Positions 52,676-61,168 of a DNA stretch of 64,000 nucleotides are shown here, piece after piece (position 1 is the first letter of the stretch; every line of letters begins with the position of its first letter). Under the pieces are notes generated by a model. It was not told the DNA's origin. It was given only the letters and a program-made list of their open reading frames with translations, and ran no database searches. The translations under genes were made by a program, and so were the position numbers. The DNA is taken from the NCBI RefSeq assembly GCF_001426525.1, contig NZ_LMEW01000005.1, forward strand, positions 62,001 to 126,000. The letters are read 5' to 3'. Source of the DNA: Massilia sp. Root133 (GTDB lineage: Bacteria; Pseudomonadota; Gammaproteobacteria; Burkholderiales; Burkholderiaceae_D).

Positions 52676-54985
52676 TCAGAAACGGTAGTCCAGCGTCACG
52701 CCGACGCGGCGGAACGAATTCTCGCCGAGGCTGTAGGCGAAGCCGGAGCCCGCGCCCTTGCCGGGCAGCGGGTAGATGATGGCGTTCGGTACGCGCTTGT
52801 CGCCCAGGTTGCGGTCGTACACCTCGATGCCCCATTTGTCGTCAGGGGAACGCAGCGCGACGCGCAGCGACGCGGTGGAATGGCCGCCGTAAGCGCATTC
52901 GGCGTCGAGCGAATTGCAGAGCCGCACGCGGCTCTTGTAGACGATGTCGCCGCCCAGCTTGAGTTCATAGTCGCCCGGCAGCGTCCAGCTGTAGTCGCCG
53001 TTCAGCGTCGCTTTGTTGCGCGGCGAGTACAGCAGGCGCTGGCCGCCGACGTTGGTGTTGTCGAACGTGAAACCGCCCGGGTACGCGGTGTCGAGGATCA
53101 TCGCGACCGAGAGACCCAGCTGCAGTTCCGGCAGAGGACGCGCGCGGATGTCGGCCTCGATACCCTTGCTCGTCACGCTCGGCACGTTCAGCGGGATGCA
53201 GGAGAGGGCGCCGACGGCCGTCAGGGTGCAGTTCTGCTCCTGGAAATCCTTGATCTTCGTGTGGAACGCGGCGACGTCCACGTCCAGGCGGCGGTTCAGG
53301 AACGACATCTTGGAGCCGATCTCGACACTCGTCGGCAGTTCCGGCTTGACGATGTAACCGGCGAACGTGCCCGAGGCGCTGGCCTGGTTGACGGGCGTGT
53401 CGTTGTCGATCTGCGGACCCTTGTAGCCGCGGCTGACGGTGGCGTAGAGATTCGCGTCCTTCGTGAGCGTGTGCTGCAGCCCCAGCTTGCCCGACACGTT
53501 CGACTCGCTCGCGCTGCCGCTGGCCGACTTGACGGTTGCCGGCAGCGCGAAGCCCTGGAAGCTCACGACGCTGCTCTGCGTGAATCGCGACGACACGCTG
53601 TCGCGGGTAAAGCGCAGGCCGGCGACGACGTTCGTCGAATCGGTCAGGCGGTACGTGGCCTGGCCGAACACCGCCTTCGTCGTCAGGTTCGCATACTGCA
53701 GGTTGTTGGTGGCGATCGAGCGGGGTACCGGCGGCGACGGCAGCGCGGGATTCGGTTCGATCAGCACGTTGGCGTTCTTGTCGTTGGTGGAGTCGGCGTA
53801 GAACAGGCCCGCCACGTAGTCGAGCGTCTGCTTGCCGGGCGATGCGATGCGCAGCTCCTGCGAGACCTGGCGCGCATTCTTGTACGGATCGTGGTTGGAC
53901 ACCTTGTCGTACGACGTCGACATGCCGATATTGACGCTTTCCGGGCCCTGCTTGCGCGTGCGGTAGGCCGTGATCGACGTCAGCGTGTCGCCGCTGGCCA
54001 GTGTCCAGTCGACCTGACCCGAGAAGCCGCGCACCTGGGCGCGCGTCAGTTCCTCGCCGTCCGAACAGACCTGGTTGTTCGTCTTCGAGACGGTCACGCC
54101 GCAGGCAGCGAATTCGGCGGCCGGCTGGTGGTTGCCCGCCGTGTTGGTGGCGTAGGCGACGGACGGGGCGAAGAACACGGCGTTCTCGCTGCGCGTGTTC
54201 GACGCGTCCGCGATCAGGTTGACGGCCACGTCGCGGTTCGGCTGGAGCAGGTAGCGGATGCGCGCGCCGCCGTTGTTCGTGACGCTGTCCTCGCCGGTCA
54301 GCACGTTGTGGTAGACGCCCTTGTTGCGCTCGGCGATGCCGGAGATGCGCAGCGCGGAGATGTCGTTCAGCGGGACGTTGCCCGTGGCGCGCACGGCCGC
54401 ACCGAGATCGCCCTTGAATTCCAGCTGCACGTTGCCGCCGCTGTCGCCGATGATCGGCGCCTGCGTCGCCATGTTCAGTACCCCGGCCGACGCATTCTTG
54501 CCGAACAGCGTGCCCTGCGGGCCGCGCAGCACTTCGACGCGGGCCATGTCCAGCATCAGGCCGCTGGCGGTAGCGCCCAGCGGCACGCCGTCGACGACGA
54601 CGCCGACCGAGCTTTCGGCCGACAGGGTGAACACGGCGGTGCCGATGCCGCGGATCGACGCGCTGCCGCCAGCGCCGCCGGTCTGCTGGTCGCCGAACTC
54701 CAGCGATGCCGCCGTCTTGGCGAGGTCGCCGATGTCCTTGACGCCGGCACGCTCCAGCTGCGCGGCGTTGACGACCGTAATGGCCACGGGGACTTCCTTG
54801 ATGCTCTGGCTGCGCTTTTGCGCGGTGACGACGACGGTCTCGATGCCTTTCTCGATCTTCGCCGCGGCGTCCGGGCTGGCGCCGCTGTCGCCGGTCTGGG
54901 CGTGGGCCGGATTCCAGATCGCGGCCAGGCTCATGGACAGGATGGTCAGCGAACCGATCGCCGAGGTGGTGCGGGATGCGTGCAT
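52676..54985 (-). CDS. TonB-dependent outer-membrane receptor
   Basis: 769 aa. Signal peptide ends at NPAHAQ. TonB-box-like ETVVVTAQK, plug with VLRGPQGTLFGKNASAGVLN, and a barrel ending in an aromatic residue (VTLDYRF). It heads the operon with GH106, the nucleoside-hydrolase-like protein, an esterase and GH2, so rhamnosylated glycosides are a likely cargo. Upstream are TTGGAA-N17-TATACT and a GATA-N5-TATC dyad. The start follows AGGAGACAAT. Confidence 0.93.
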   Translation of the reverse strand: MHASRTTSAIGSLTILSMSLAAIWNPAHAQTGDSGASPDAAAKIEKGIETVVVTAQKRSQSIKEVPVAITVVNAAQLERAGVKDIGDLAKTAASLEFGDQQTGGAGGSASIRGIGTAVFTLSAESSVGVVVDGVPLGATASGLMLDMARVEVLRGPQGTLFGKNASAGVLNMATQAPIIGDSGGNVQLEFKGDLGAAVRATGNVPLNDISALRISGIAERNKGVYHNVLTGEDSVTNNGGARIRYLLQPNRDVAVNLIADASNTRSENAVFFAPSVAYATNTAGNHQPAAEFAACGVTVSKTNNQVCSDGEELTRAQVRGFSGQVDWTLASGDTLTSITAYRTRKQGPESVNIGMSTSYDKVSNHDPYKNARQVSQELRIASPGKQTLDYVAGLFYADSTNDKNANVLIEPNPALPSPPVPRSIATNNLQYANLTTKAVFGQATYRLTDSTNVVAGLRFTRDSVSSRFTQSSVVSFQGFALPATVKSASGSASESNVSGKLGLQHTLTKDANLYATVSRGYKGPQIDNDTPVNQASASGTFAGYIVKPELPTSVEIGSKMSFLNRRLDVDVAAFHTKIKDFQEQNCTLTAVGALSCIPLNVPSVTSKGIEADIRARPLPELQLGLSVAMILDTAYPGGFTFDNTNVGGQRLLYSPRNKATLNGDYSWTLPGDYELKLGGDIVYKSRVRLCNSLDAECAYGGHSTASLRVALRSPDDKWGIEVYDRNLGDKRVPNAIIYPLPGKGAGSGFAYSLGENSFRRVGVTLDYRF

Positions 54986-55039
54986 ATTGTCTCCTAGTGT
55001 GGCCAGTCGATGCCGGCCATGTTGTATTCAGGCGAATCG

Positions 55040-55068
55040 AGTATAGGTACGGTCCTCGGCCATTCCAA
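55040..55068 (-). promoter_or_regulatory. Sigma70-type promoter of the TonB/GH106 operon
   Basis: On the minus strand, TTGGAA (55068-55063), a 17-bp spacer and TATACT (55045-55040). Confidence 0.55.
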
Positions 55069-55081
55069 AGCCGTATTCCGT

Positions 55082-55094
55082 GATACCTGCTATC
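55082..55094. promoter_or_regulatory. LysR-type dyad serving the TonB/GH106 promoter
   Basis: GATACCTGCTATC, the core of the nod-box-like element. Its centre (55088) is 43 bp before the first base of the minus-strand -10 box, the same geometry as at 24011 and 62562. The outer ATC of the full nod box is absent. Confidence 0.55.
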
Positions 55095-55127
55095 GACGTT
55101 GGCGGGTGATGATCAAATGGCTGATCG

Positions 55128-55152
55128 ATCGGATTCGCTGATACGTCCTATC
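55128..55152 (+). promoter_or_regulatory. Nod-box-like element before the 55224 operon
   Basis: ATC (55128), N9, GAT (55140), N7, ATC (55150), then G and AAAC. The core is GATACGTCCTATC. Its centre is 42 bp before the -10 box, exactly as at 23951. Confidence 0.6.
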
Positions 55153-55164
55153 GAAACTCTGGTC

Positions 55165-55193
55165 TTCGGGATGCCCGCGCGCGCTGCTATCGT
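55165..55193 (+). promoter_or_regulatory. Sigma70-type promoter of the 55224 operon
   Basis: TTCGGG (weak -35), a 17-bp spacer and TATCGT preceded by TGC (extended -10). Confidence 0.45.
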
Positions 55194-55223
55194 TTTCATA
55201 CAAAAAAAGCGAGGAGACATCCC

Positions 55224-56369
55224 ATGCACACTTCCCCCGAGGCGGGCCGCGGCCGCGCCGCGCTCATGCTGTGCCATTTCGCCGGCATGGTCGACCTGGT
55301 CGCGCTGCCCGTGTGGGTCGGCACGCTCGCCCAGCATCACGGTTTCGATCTTGAACACGCGGGCATGATCGTCACGGCGTTCCTGCTGGGCGCGGTCGGC
55401 GCGAGCCTCGTGGCGGCGCCGCTCTATATAAGGTTGCCGCGCGCCGCCTGCGCATTCGGCGGCTACGCCGTCGCGGCGCTGGCCTTTCTCGCCGCGTCGC
55501 GGGTGGCCGGTTTCGGCGCGCTCGCCGCGCTGCACCTCGTCGCCGGCATCGCGACGGGCACCGCTTTGTCGGTCACGCACGGCACCATCGGCCGCAGCGC
55601 CAATCCGCACCGGCTGTTCGCCATGGCCGGGACGGCGCTGGGCATCGGTGCGGTGATCTTCTATGCCGCCGTGCCGCCCGCCGTCGCCGCGCATGGCGGG
55701 CCGGCGCTGTTCCTCGTGTTCGCCGGCCTGATGGGCGCGGCGGCGCTGGCGTGTGCTTTCGGTTTTCCGAATGTTGCGACCGGCGGTCGTGCGCCGTCGG
55801 CGGCGCCGCTGCCCCGCGCGGCTTGGTGCGCGATCCTCGGCGTGGGCTGCCTGGCGCTGAACCAGGCGCTCACGTTCAGCATGCTGGACCGCATCGGCGT
55901 GCTGCGCGGCTTCGGGCAGGACAAGGTGAACGGCGTGCTCGTCGTGTGCGGCCTCGTCAACCTGCTGCCGGCCGCCGTCGCCGGCATGCTGCAGAAGCGC
56001 CTCAATCCCGTGCGGGTGGCCATCGTCGCCGCGCCGCTGCAGGCCGCGCTGGCGCTCGTCGTCACGCTGTCCGCCGACTTCCTGCCGTATGCGCTGGCCG
56101 GCGCCATCTACCCGGCCGTGCTGATCTTCACCCACACCTTTCTGTTCGGGCTGATCGCCCGGCTGGACCCGAGCGGCCGCGCGCTGGCCTCGACGCCCGC
56201 GATGATGATGACCGGTTCCGCGATCGGTCCCGCGCTGGCCGGCTCGGTCGCGATGCGCGCCGGCTTCGGCGGCCAGGCGCTGCTGGCCATCCTGGTCGGC
56301 GCCGCCGCCACGCTCTGCTTCGCCCTGGTGGCGAGCCGCGCCCACCCATCACTGAAGGAGGCAATATGA
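55224..56369 (+). CDS. MFS transporter
   Basis: 381 aa with about 12 hydrophobic segments (FAGMVDLVALPVWVGTLA first) and the fold of a short MFS permease. It lacks a classic D-R-x-G-R-R loop; residues between TM2 and TM3 are YIRLPRAACA. It heads a plus-strand operon of aromatic ring-cleavage enzymes and follows a nod-box-like element, so aromatic-acid or phenolic uptake is likely. Its TGA overlaps the next ATG. The start follows GAGGAGACATCCC. Confidence 0.88.
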   Translation: MHTSPEAGRGRAALMLCHFAGMVDLVALPVWVGTLAQHHGFDLEHAGMIVTAFLLGAVGASLVAAPLYIRLPRAACAFGGYAVAALAFLAASRVAGFGALAALHLVAGIATGTALSVTHGTIGRSANPHRLFAMAGTALGIGAVIFYAAVPPAVAAHGGPALFLVFAGLMGAAALACAFGFPNVATGGRAPSAAPLPRAAWCAILGVGCLALNQALTFSMLDRIGVLRGFGQDKVNGVLVVCGLVNLLPAAVAGMLQKRLNPVRVAIVAAPLQAALALVVTLSADFLPYALAGAIYPAVLIFTHTFLFGLIARLDPSGRALASTPAMMMTGSAIGPALAGSVAMRAGFGGQALLAILVGAAATLCFALVASRAHPSLKEAI

Positions 56370-56800
56370 ACCCATCCAATCCACTCACCCTGGCGCAGGC
56401 GGGCGCGATCCTCGCCGCCGCGGTCGCGGCCGCGCGCGCCGACGGCTTGCCGCCGGTGGCCGTCGCGGTGCTGGACGCGTCCGGCCACACCGTCGCCCTG
56501 CAGCGCGAGGACGGCGCCACGCCGCTGCGCGTCGACATCGCCATCGGCAAGGCCTACGCGGCCGCCGGCATGGGCGTCGCCAGCCGTGTGCTGCACCAGC
56601 GCGCGCAAGACAATCCCGTGTTCTTCAACGCGCTGGCCTCGTCCAGCCAGGGGAAATTCATCCCGCAGGCCGGCGCCGTCGCGATCCGGGCGGCGGACGG
56701 CACCCTGCTGGGCGCCGTCGGCGCCAGCGGCGGCACGGGCGCCCAGGACGAGGCCATCTGCGCGGCGGGCGTGAACGCGGCGGGCCTGGTGGCCGCATGA
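56366..56800 (+). CDS. GlcG/HbpS-family heme-binding-like protein
   Basis: 144 aa, single PAS-like GlcG/HbpS domain: LTLAQAGAILAAAVAAARA, VAVAVLDASGHTVALQREDGA, KAYAAAGMG, PQAGAVAIRAADGTLLGAVGASGGTGAQDEAIC. Members accompany oxidative catabolic operons (glycolate, propanediol, aromatics), and some bind heme or cobalamin; no enzymatic role is settled. ATGA overlaps on both sides show tight translational coupling to the MFS and amidohydrolase genes. Confidence 0.88.
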   Translation: MNPSNPLTLAQAGAILAAAVAAARADGLPPVAVAVLDASGHTVALQREDGATPLRVDIAIGKAYAAAGMGVASRVLHQRAQDNPVFFNALASSSQGKFIPQAGAVAIRAADGTLLGAVGASGGTGAQDEAICAAGVNAAGLVAA

Positions 56801-57825
56801 GTGTGGCGCACGACCATACGGCCGGCTGCGCGTGCGGGATCGACGTGCATGCCCACGTGATTCCGCACGACCTGCCGCGCTACGTGGGCAACCGCTTGCC
56901 GTCCGACTGGCCGTCGATGGCGCCGGCGCATGCGTGCCACCGCCACGTGATCATCCAGGGCAGCGTGTACCGGACCGTGTCCGAGCGCGCGTGGAGTGCC
57001 AGCCGCCGCATCGAGGACATGGACCCGATGGGGCTCGCCGTGCAGGCCATCTCGCCGATGCCGGAACTGCTGTCGTACTGGATGGAACCCAACGCCGCGG
57101 CCCAGCTGCTGCGCTACATGAACGAACAGATCGCGAACATGGCCGCGCTGTCGGGAGGGCGCCTCGTCGGCATGGGCGCCGTGCCGCTGCAGGACCTCGA
57201 CCTCGCGCTGGCGGAGCTGGACCACGTCGCGGACAAGCTGGGCTTCAAGGCCATCGAAGTGGGCAGCAATGTCAACGGCAAGGCGATCGGCAGCCCGGAA
57301 TTTGTACCGTTCCTCGCGGCCTGCGCGGACAAGGGCGTCGCGGTGTTCGTGCATGCGTTGAAGCCGGCCGGCGCCGACCGCCTCGTCGGCCCGGACAAGC
57401 TGCTGCCCGCGCTGGCGTATCCGACCGACGTGGGCCTGGCCGCCGCCTCCGTGCTGACCTCGAACCTGATCGGCCGCATTCCGGATTTGAAAATGGCGTT
57501 CAGCCACGGCGGCGGCACGCTCGCGTCGCTGCTGCCGCGCCTCGAACAGGCACGCCAGGTGTTTCCGGCGCTGGCCGATGCGATGCCGGAGAGTCCGTCG
57601 ACGCAGGCGCGCCGGCTGTTCTACGACACGCTCGTGTTCGACGCGCCTGCCTTGCGGCACCTGGTCGACCGCTTCGGTGCATCGCAGCTGATGATAGGCA
57701 CCGACTACCCGTTCGCTTTCCACGACGCGCGCCCCGTCGACAGCATCGCCGCGGCAGTCGGCGACGCGGACGTGCGCGCCCAACTCGTCACCCGTAACGC
57801 CGCCCGGTTCCTCGGGCTCGAATAA
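56797..57825 (+). CDS. ACMSD-family amidohydrolase (aromatic or ring-fission acid decarboxylase)
   Basis: 342 aa. Metal-binding H-x-H is His18/His20 (IDVHAHVIP), with His in VFVHALKP, His in AFSHGGGT and Asp in IGTDYPF, which together make the zinc site of aminocarboxymuconate-semialdehyde decarboxylase and relatives (gamma-resorcylate, 5-carboxyvanillate decarboxylases). It probably decarboxylates a hydroxybenzoate-type acid or a meta-cleavage product made by the dioxygenase 9 bp downstream. It could instead be a hydrolase of the same fold. Confidence 0.87.
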   Translation: MSVAHDHTAGCACGIDVHAHVIPHDLPRYVGNRLPSDWPSMAPAHACHRHVIIQGSVYRTVSERAWSASRRIEDMDPMGLAVQAISPMPELLSYWMEPNAAAQLLRYMNEQIANMAALSGGRLVGMGAVPLQDLDLALAELDHVADKLGFKAIEVGSNVNGKAIGSPEFVPFLAACADKGVAVFVHALKPAGADRLVGPDKLLPALAYPTDVGLAAASVLTSNLIGRIPDLKMAFSHGGGTLASLLPRLEQARQVFPALADAMPESPSTQARRLFYDTLVFDAPALRHLVDRFGASQLMIGTDYPFAFHDARPVDSIAAAVGDADVRAQLVTRNAARFLGLE

Positions 57826-57834
57826 GGAGTCAAC

Positions 57835-58728
57835 ATGCCCGCATCACCCGCCGGCCAGCTGCGCAGCATCGCCATCGGCGTCACCGACCTCGATGCCGCC
57901 GAGCGCTTCTACAACGATACCTGGCGTCTGGAGACCGTCGCGAAGACGGAGGATGCCGTCTACCTGCGCGGCGCCGGACCGTTTCACCACATCCTCGCGC
58001 TGCACCGCAGCGTCAGGCCGGACGTCCGCCACGTGACGTTCAGCGTGGCGACGCGCGCCGATCTCGATGCCATCGCGGCACGCACCCCGGCCGCGGGGGG
58101 CCGCTTGCTGTCCGAACCCGCCGCCGTCGACGAGCCGGGCGGCGGCACTGCCGTCACCATCGCCGATCCGCAGGGCCGCATCCTGCGCTTCGTGCACGGC
58201 GACGAACGTCACGATGCGCGGTCGCACGCCGATGCGCCGAGCCGCATCACGCACGTCGTGTTCAACAGCGCGGACGTGGCCGCGGCCCAGCGCTTTTACG
58301 AAGAGGCGCTCGGGTTCCGCCTGTCCGACCGCACGAAGATCATGGCCTTCATGCGCTGCAACAGTGACCACCACAGCATCGCACTTGCGGACAGCAATGC
58401 GGACACGCTGAACCACATCGCCTTCGTCATGCCGGACCTGGACGCCGTGATGCGCGGCGCCGGCCGCATGCGCGACGCCGGCTGGCCCATCGAATGGGGC
58501 GTCGGCCGCCACGGCCCCGGCAACAACGTCTTTGCCTACTTCGTCGGTCCGGACGATTTCGTCATCGAGTACACGGCCGACGTGCTGCAAGTCGACGACG
58601 CGTACAAAGTTGGCGGGCCTTCCGACTGGCAGTGGCCGCCGGGCCGCTTCGACCAGTGGGGCGTGTCGCAGCCGCCGTCGGAGCGCATCAAGCAGGCGCA
58701 GAAAACCATCCGTTTCATCGAACAGTAA
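57835..58728 (+). CDS. Type I extradiol ring-cleavage dioxygenase (VOC family)
   Basis: 297 aa with two VOC modules like BphC and catechol 2,3-dioxygenase. The Fe(II) ligands are His140 (RITHVVF), His194 (TLNHIAF) and Glu245 (FVIEYTAD), spaced as in the family. It should open a catechol-type ring next to, not between, the hydroxyls. The neighbouring MhpA-like hydroxylase could make that diol, and the FAH hydrolase 9 bp downstream could process the product. It differs clearly from the VOC protein at 27516, so the island has two separate extradiol modules. Confidence 0.9.
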   Translation: MPASPAGQLRSIAIGVTDLDAAERFYNDTWRLETVAKTEDAVYLRGAGPFHHILALHRSVRPDVRHVTFSVATRADLDAIAARTPAAGGRLLSEPAAVDEPGGGTAVTIADPQGRILRFVHGDERHDARSHADAPSRITHVVFNSADVAAAQRFYEEALGFRLSDRTKIMAFMRCNSDHHSIALADSNADTLNHIAFVMPDLDAVMRGAGRMRDAGWPIEWGVGRHGPGNNVFAYFVGPDDFVIEYTADVLQVDDAYKVGGPSDWQWPPGRFDQWGVSQPPSERIKQAQKTIRFIEQ

Positions 58729-58737
58729 GGAGCAGCA

Positions 58738-59601
58738 GTGAAATTCGTCACCTACCGCAACGGTAAAGAAAACCGCCTGGCCGTCGTCGACGGCGACCAG
58801 ATCGTCGATATCAACCGCGCCGTGCCGGAGGTTCCCGCCGACGTACGCGCCGCGCTCGCGGACGGCGTGGACCTCGTCGCCGCCGGCCGCCGCGCGCTCG
58901 ATTCGACCGCCGGGCGCCGGCCGCTGGCAGGCGCCGCGCTGGCGCCCGTCGTGCCGGAACCCGGCAAGACGGTCTGCCTGGGCCTGAACTACTACGACCA
59001 CGCCGCCGAGAGCGGCCGCGAGAAGCCCGTGTATCCGTGGTTCTTCCTGCGCGGGACGACGTCGCTGCTGGCGCACGGCGAAGCGTCGCCGCGCCCGCGT
59101 GTGTCGGAGAAGTTCGACTACGAGGCCGAGCTGGCCGTCGTGATCGGCAAGCGCGCGCGCCACGTCAGGCGCGAGGATGCGCTGGACTACGTGTTCGGCT
59201 ATGCGTGCTTCAACGACATCTCCGTGCGCGATTACCAGAAACGCACGCCGCAGTGGACCATCGGGAAGAACTTCGACCGCACGGGCGCGCTGGGCCCCGT
59301 GCTCGTCTCCGCCGACGAACTGCCGGCCGGCGGCGTGGGCCTGTCGATCCAGTCGCGCCTGAACGGCCAGGTCATGCAGGACGCGAACACGAAGGACATG
59401 ATCTGGGACGTGGCCGAGACCATCGCGCTGCTGACGGAATGTCTGACCCTGGAGCCGGGCGACGTGATCGCGATGGGCACGCCGGCCGGCGTCGGCCAGT
59501 CGCGCACGCCGCCCGTGTGGATGAAGGCCGGCGACACGATCGAGGTCGAGATCGAAGGCGTGGGCCTGCTCGTCAACACGATCGAGGACGAGCAGCCATG
59601 A
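58738..59601 (+). CDS. Fumarylacetoacetate hydrolase-family protein, copy 2
   Basis: 287 aa from the GTG at 58738, behind AAGGAGCAGC. It has the short FAH form found in bacteria: CLGLNYYDHAAESG, the metal-binding FDYEAELAVVIGK, NDISVRDYQ and IAMGTPAGVG. It cleaves or tautomerises acylpyruvates and meta-cleavage products. It overlaps the next gene by ATGA. Confidence 0.9.
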   Translation: MKFVTYRNGKENRLAVVDGDQIVDINRAVPEVPADVRAALADGVDLVAAGRRALDSTAGRRPLAGAALAPVVPEPGKTVCLGLNYYDHAAESGREKPVYPWFFLRGTTSLLAHGEASPRPRVSEKFDYEAELAVVIGKRARHVRREDALDYVFGYACFNDISVRDYQKRTPQWTIGKNFDRTGALGPVLVSADELPAGGVGLSIQSRLNGQVMQDANTKDMIWDVAETIALLTECLTLEPGDVIAMGTPAGVGQSRTPPVWMKAGDTIEVEIEGVGLLVNTIEDEQP

Positions 59602-61148
59602 ACGGCGACTATGACGTCGTCGTGGTCGGTTTCGGCCCATCCGGCGCCGTCGCCGCGGCGCTGCTGGGCCAGGCCGGCGTGCGGACGCTCGTCGTCGACC
59701 GCACCGACGAGGTCTACCCGAAACCGCGCGCCATCGCCCTCGACCACGAGATCATGCGCGTGTTCCAGAACCTGGGCCTGGCGGATGCCGTGTCGCCGCA
59801 CTGCGAGCCGTTCACGCCGTCCGAGTACTACGGCGCCGACGGGCGCCTGATCAAGCGGCTCGCCACCGTCGAACCGCCATACCCGCTGGGCCACACGCCA
59901 TCGATGGTGTTCACCCAGCCGCCCGTGGAGGCGGCGCTGCGGCGCCACGTGCAGGCGCTGCCCGCCGTCGACGTCGTACTGGGCCGGCGCTTCATCGGCG
60001 TTGAGCAGGATGCGGAGGGCGCCACCGTCCACTTCGACGCGGGTGCGGTGCGCGCCCGCTACCTGATCGGCTGCGACGGCGCGTCGAGCGCCGTGCGCGA
60101 CGCCGTCGGCATCACGCTGGAAGACCTGGAGTTCGACGAACCGTGGCTCGTCGTCGACGTGCAGGTCAACGAGAAGGGGCTGGCCAGGCTGCCGGCGACC
60201 AGCGTGCAGTATTGCGAACCGGCGCGTCCGTGCACGTACGTGATCGGGCCGGGCAACCACCGGCGCTGGGAAATCTCGCTGCTGCCGGGCGAGGATCCCG
60301 CCTACATGGCGACCGAGGAGGGTGCGTGGAGCGTGCTGCGGCGGTGGATCGGCCCGGACGACGCGGCCCTGTGGCGCCAGGCCAGCTACCGCTTCCACGC
60401 GCTCGTGGCGCGGGAGTGGCGTGTGGGCCGCGTATTCATCGCGGGCGACGCCGCGCACCAGCAGCCGCCGTTCCTGGGACAGGGCATGTGCCAGGGCGTG
60501 CGCGATGTCGTCAACCTCACGTGGAAGCTGCGCGCGGTGCTCGGTGGTGAAGCGCCGGACAGCCTGCTCGACACCTACGCGGTGGAGCGGCGCGAACACG
60601 TGCGCCGGCTTACCACGCGCATCAAGGAGATCGGCGCCGTCATCTGCGAACGCGATCCCGCGCGCGCCCAGGCCCGCGACATGGCCCTGATCGACGCGGC
60701 CGGCGGCGCGATCCGCACCGTGCCGCGGCAAGACATCATCCCGCCGCTGATGGAAGGACTGCTGGCAGCCGGCGGCCGCCCGGGCACGGGCACGCTGTTC
60801 CCCCAGCCGCGCGTGAACGGACCCGCCGGGCCGGCGCTGCTGGACGAACTGGCGGGCACCGGCTGGCGCATCGTGACGGACCTGCGCACGGCGCAGCTGC
60901 CGCCCGGCCTGCTGGCGCTTGCGGAGCGGATCGGCATGTTGATCAGCATTCCGTCCGATGCCGCCGGCTTCTCGAGCGGACCGCACCGCATGCAGGCCGA
61001 CGAACTGGATGGCGTGCTCGCGCGCTGGTTCGCGCGCCACGGCTGCCATGCGGCCGTGGTCCGGCCCGATCACTACGTCTATGGCGTGGCCGACGACGGT
61101 CAGGGACTGTACGACCTCGTGGCCGGGCTGACCGACACGTTGCAATAA
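59598..61148 (+). CDS. FAD-dependent aromatic hydroxylase, MhpA-like
   Basis: 516 aa class A flavoprotein monooxygenase with MhpA layout: GFGPSGAVAAALLGQ, DGASSAVRD, then GRVFIAGDAAHQQPPFLGQGMCQGVRDVVNLTWKL and a C-terminal thioredoxin-like region. MhpA hydroxylates 3-(3-hydroxyphenyl)propionate at C2 to give the diol cleaved by an extradiol enzyme. Flavonoid breakdown can yield phenylpropanoic acids, so an analogous substrate is plausible. ATGA overlap with the FAH gene. Confidence 0.9.
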   Translation: MNGDYDVVVVGFGPSGAVAAALLGQAGVRTLVVDRTDEVYPKPRAIALDHEIMRVFQNLGLADAVSPHCEPFTPSEYYGADGRLIKRLATVEPPYPLGHTPSMVFTQPPVEAALRRHVQALPAVDVVLGRRFIGVEQDAEGATVHFDAGAVRARYLIGCDGASSAVRDAVGITLEDLEFDEPWLVVDVQVNEKGLARLPATSVQYCEPARPCTYVIGPGNHRRWEISLLPGEDPAYMATEEGAWSVLRRWIGPDDAALWRQASYRFHALVAREWRVGRVFIAGDAAHQQPPFLGQGMCQGVRDVVNLTWKLRAVLGGEAPDSLLDTYAVERREHVRRLTTRIKEIGAVICERDPARAQARDMALIDAAGGAIRTVPRQDIIPPLMEGLLAAGGRPGTGTLFPQPRVNGPAGPALLDELAGTGWRIVTDLRTAQLPPGLLALAERIGMLISIPSDAAGFSSGPHRMQADELDGVLARWFARHGCHAAVVRPDHYVYGVADDGQGLYDLVAGLTDTLQ

Positions 61149-61168
61149 CACATAACAAAGGAGACAAC

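Noticed and set aside
49251..52688. 1145-codon plus-strand frame
   Set aside because: Antisense to GH106, with low-complexity Arg/Gly/Val composition.
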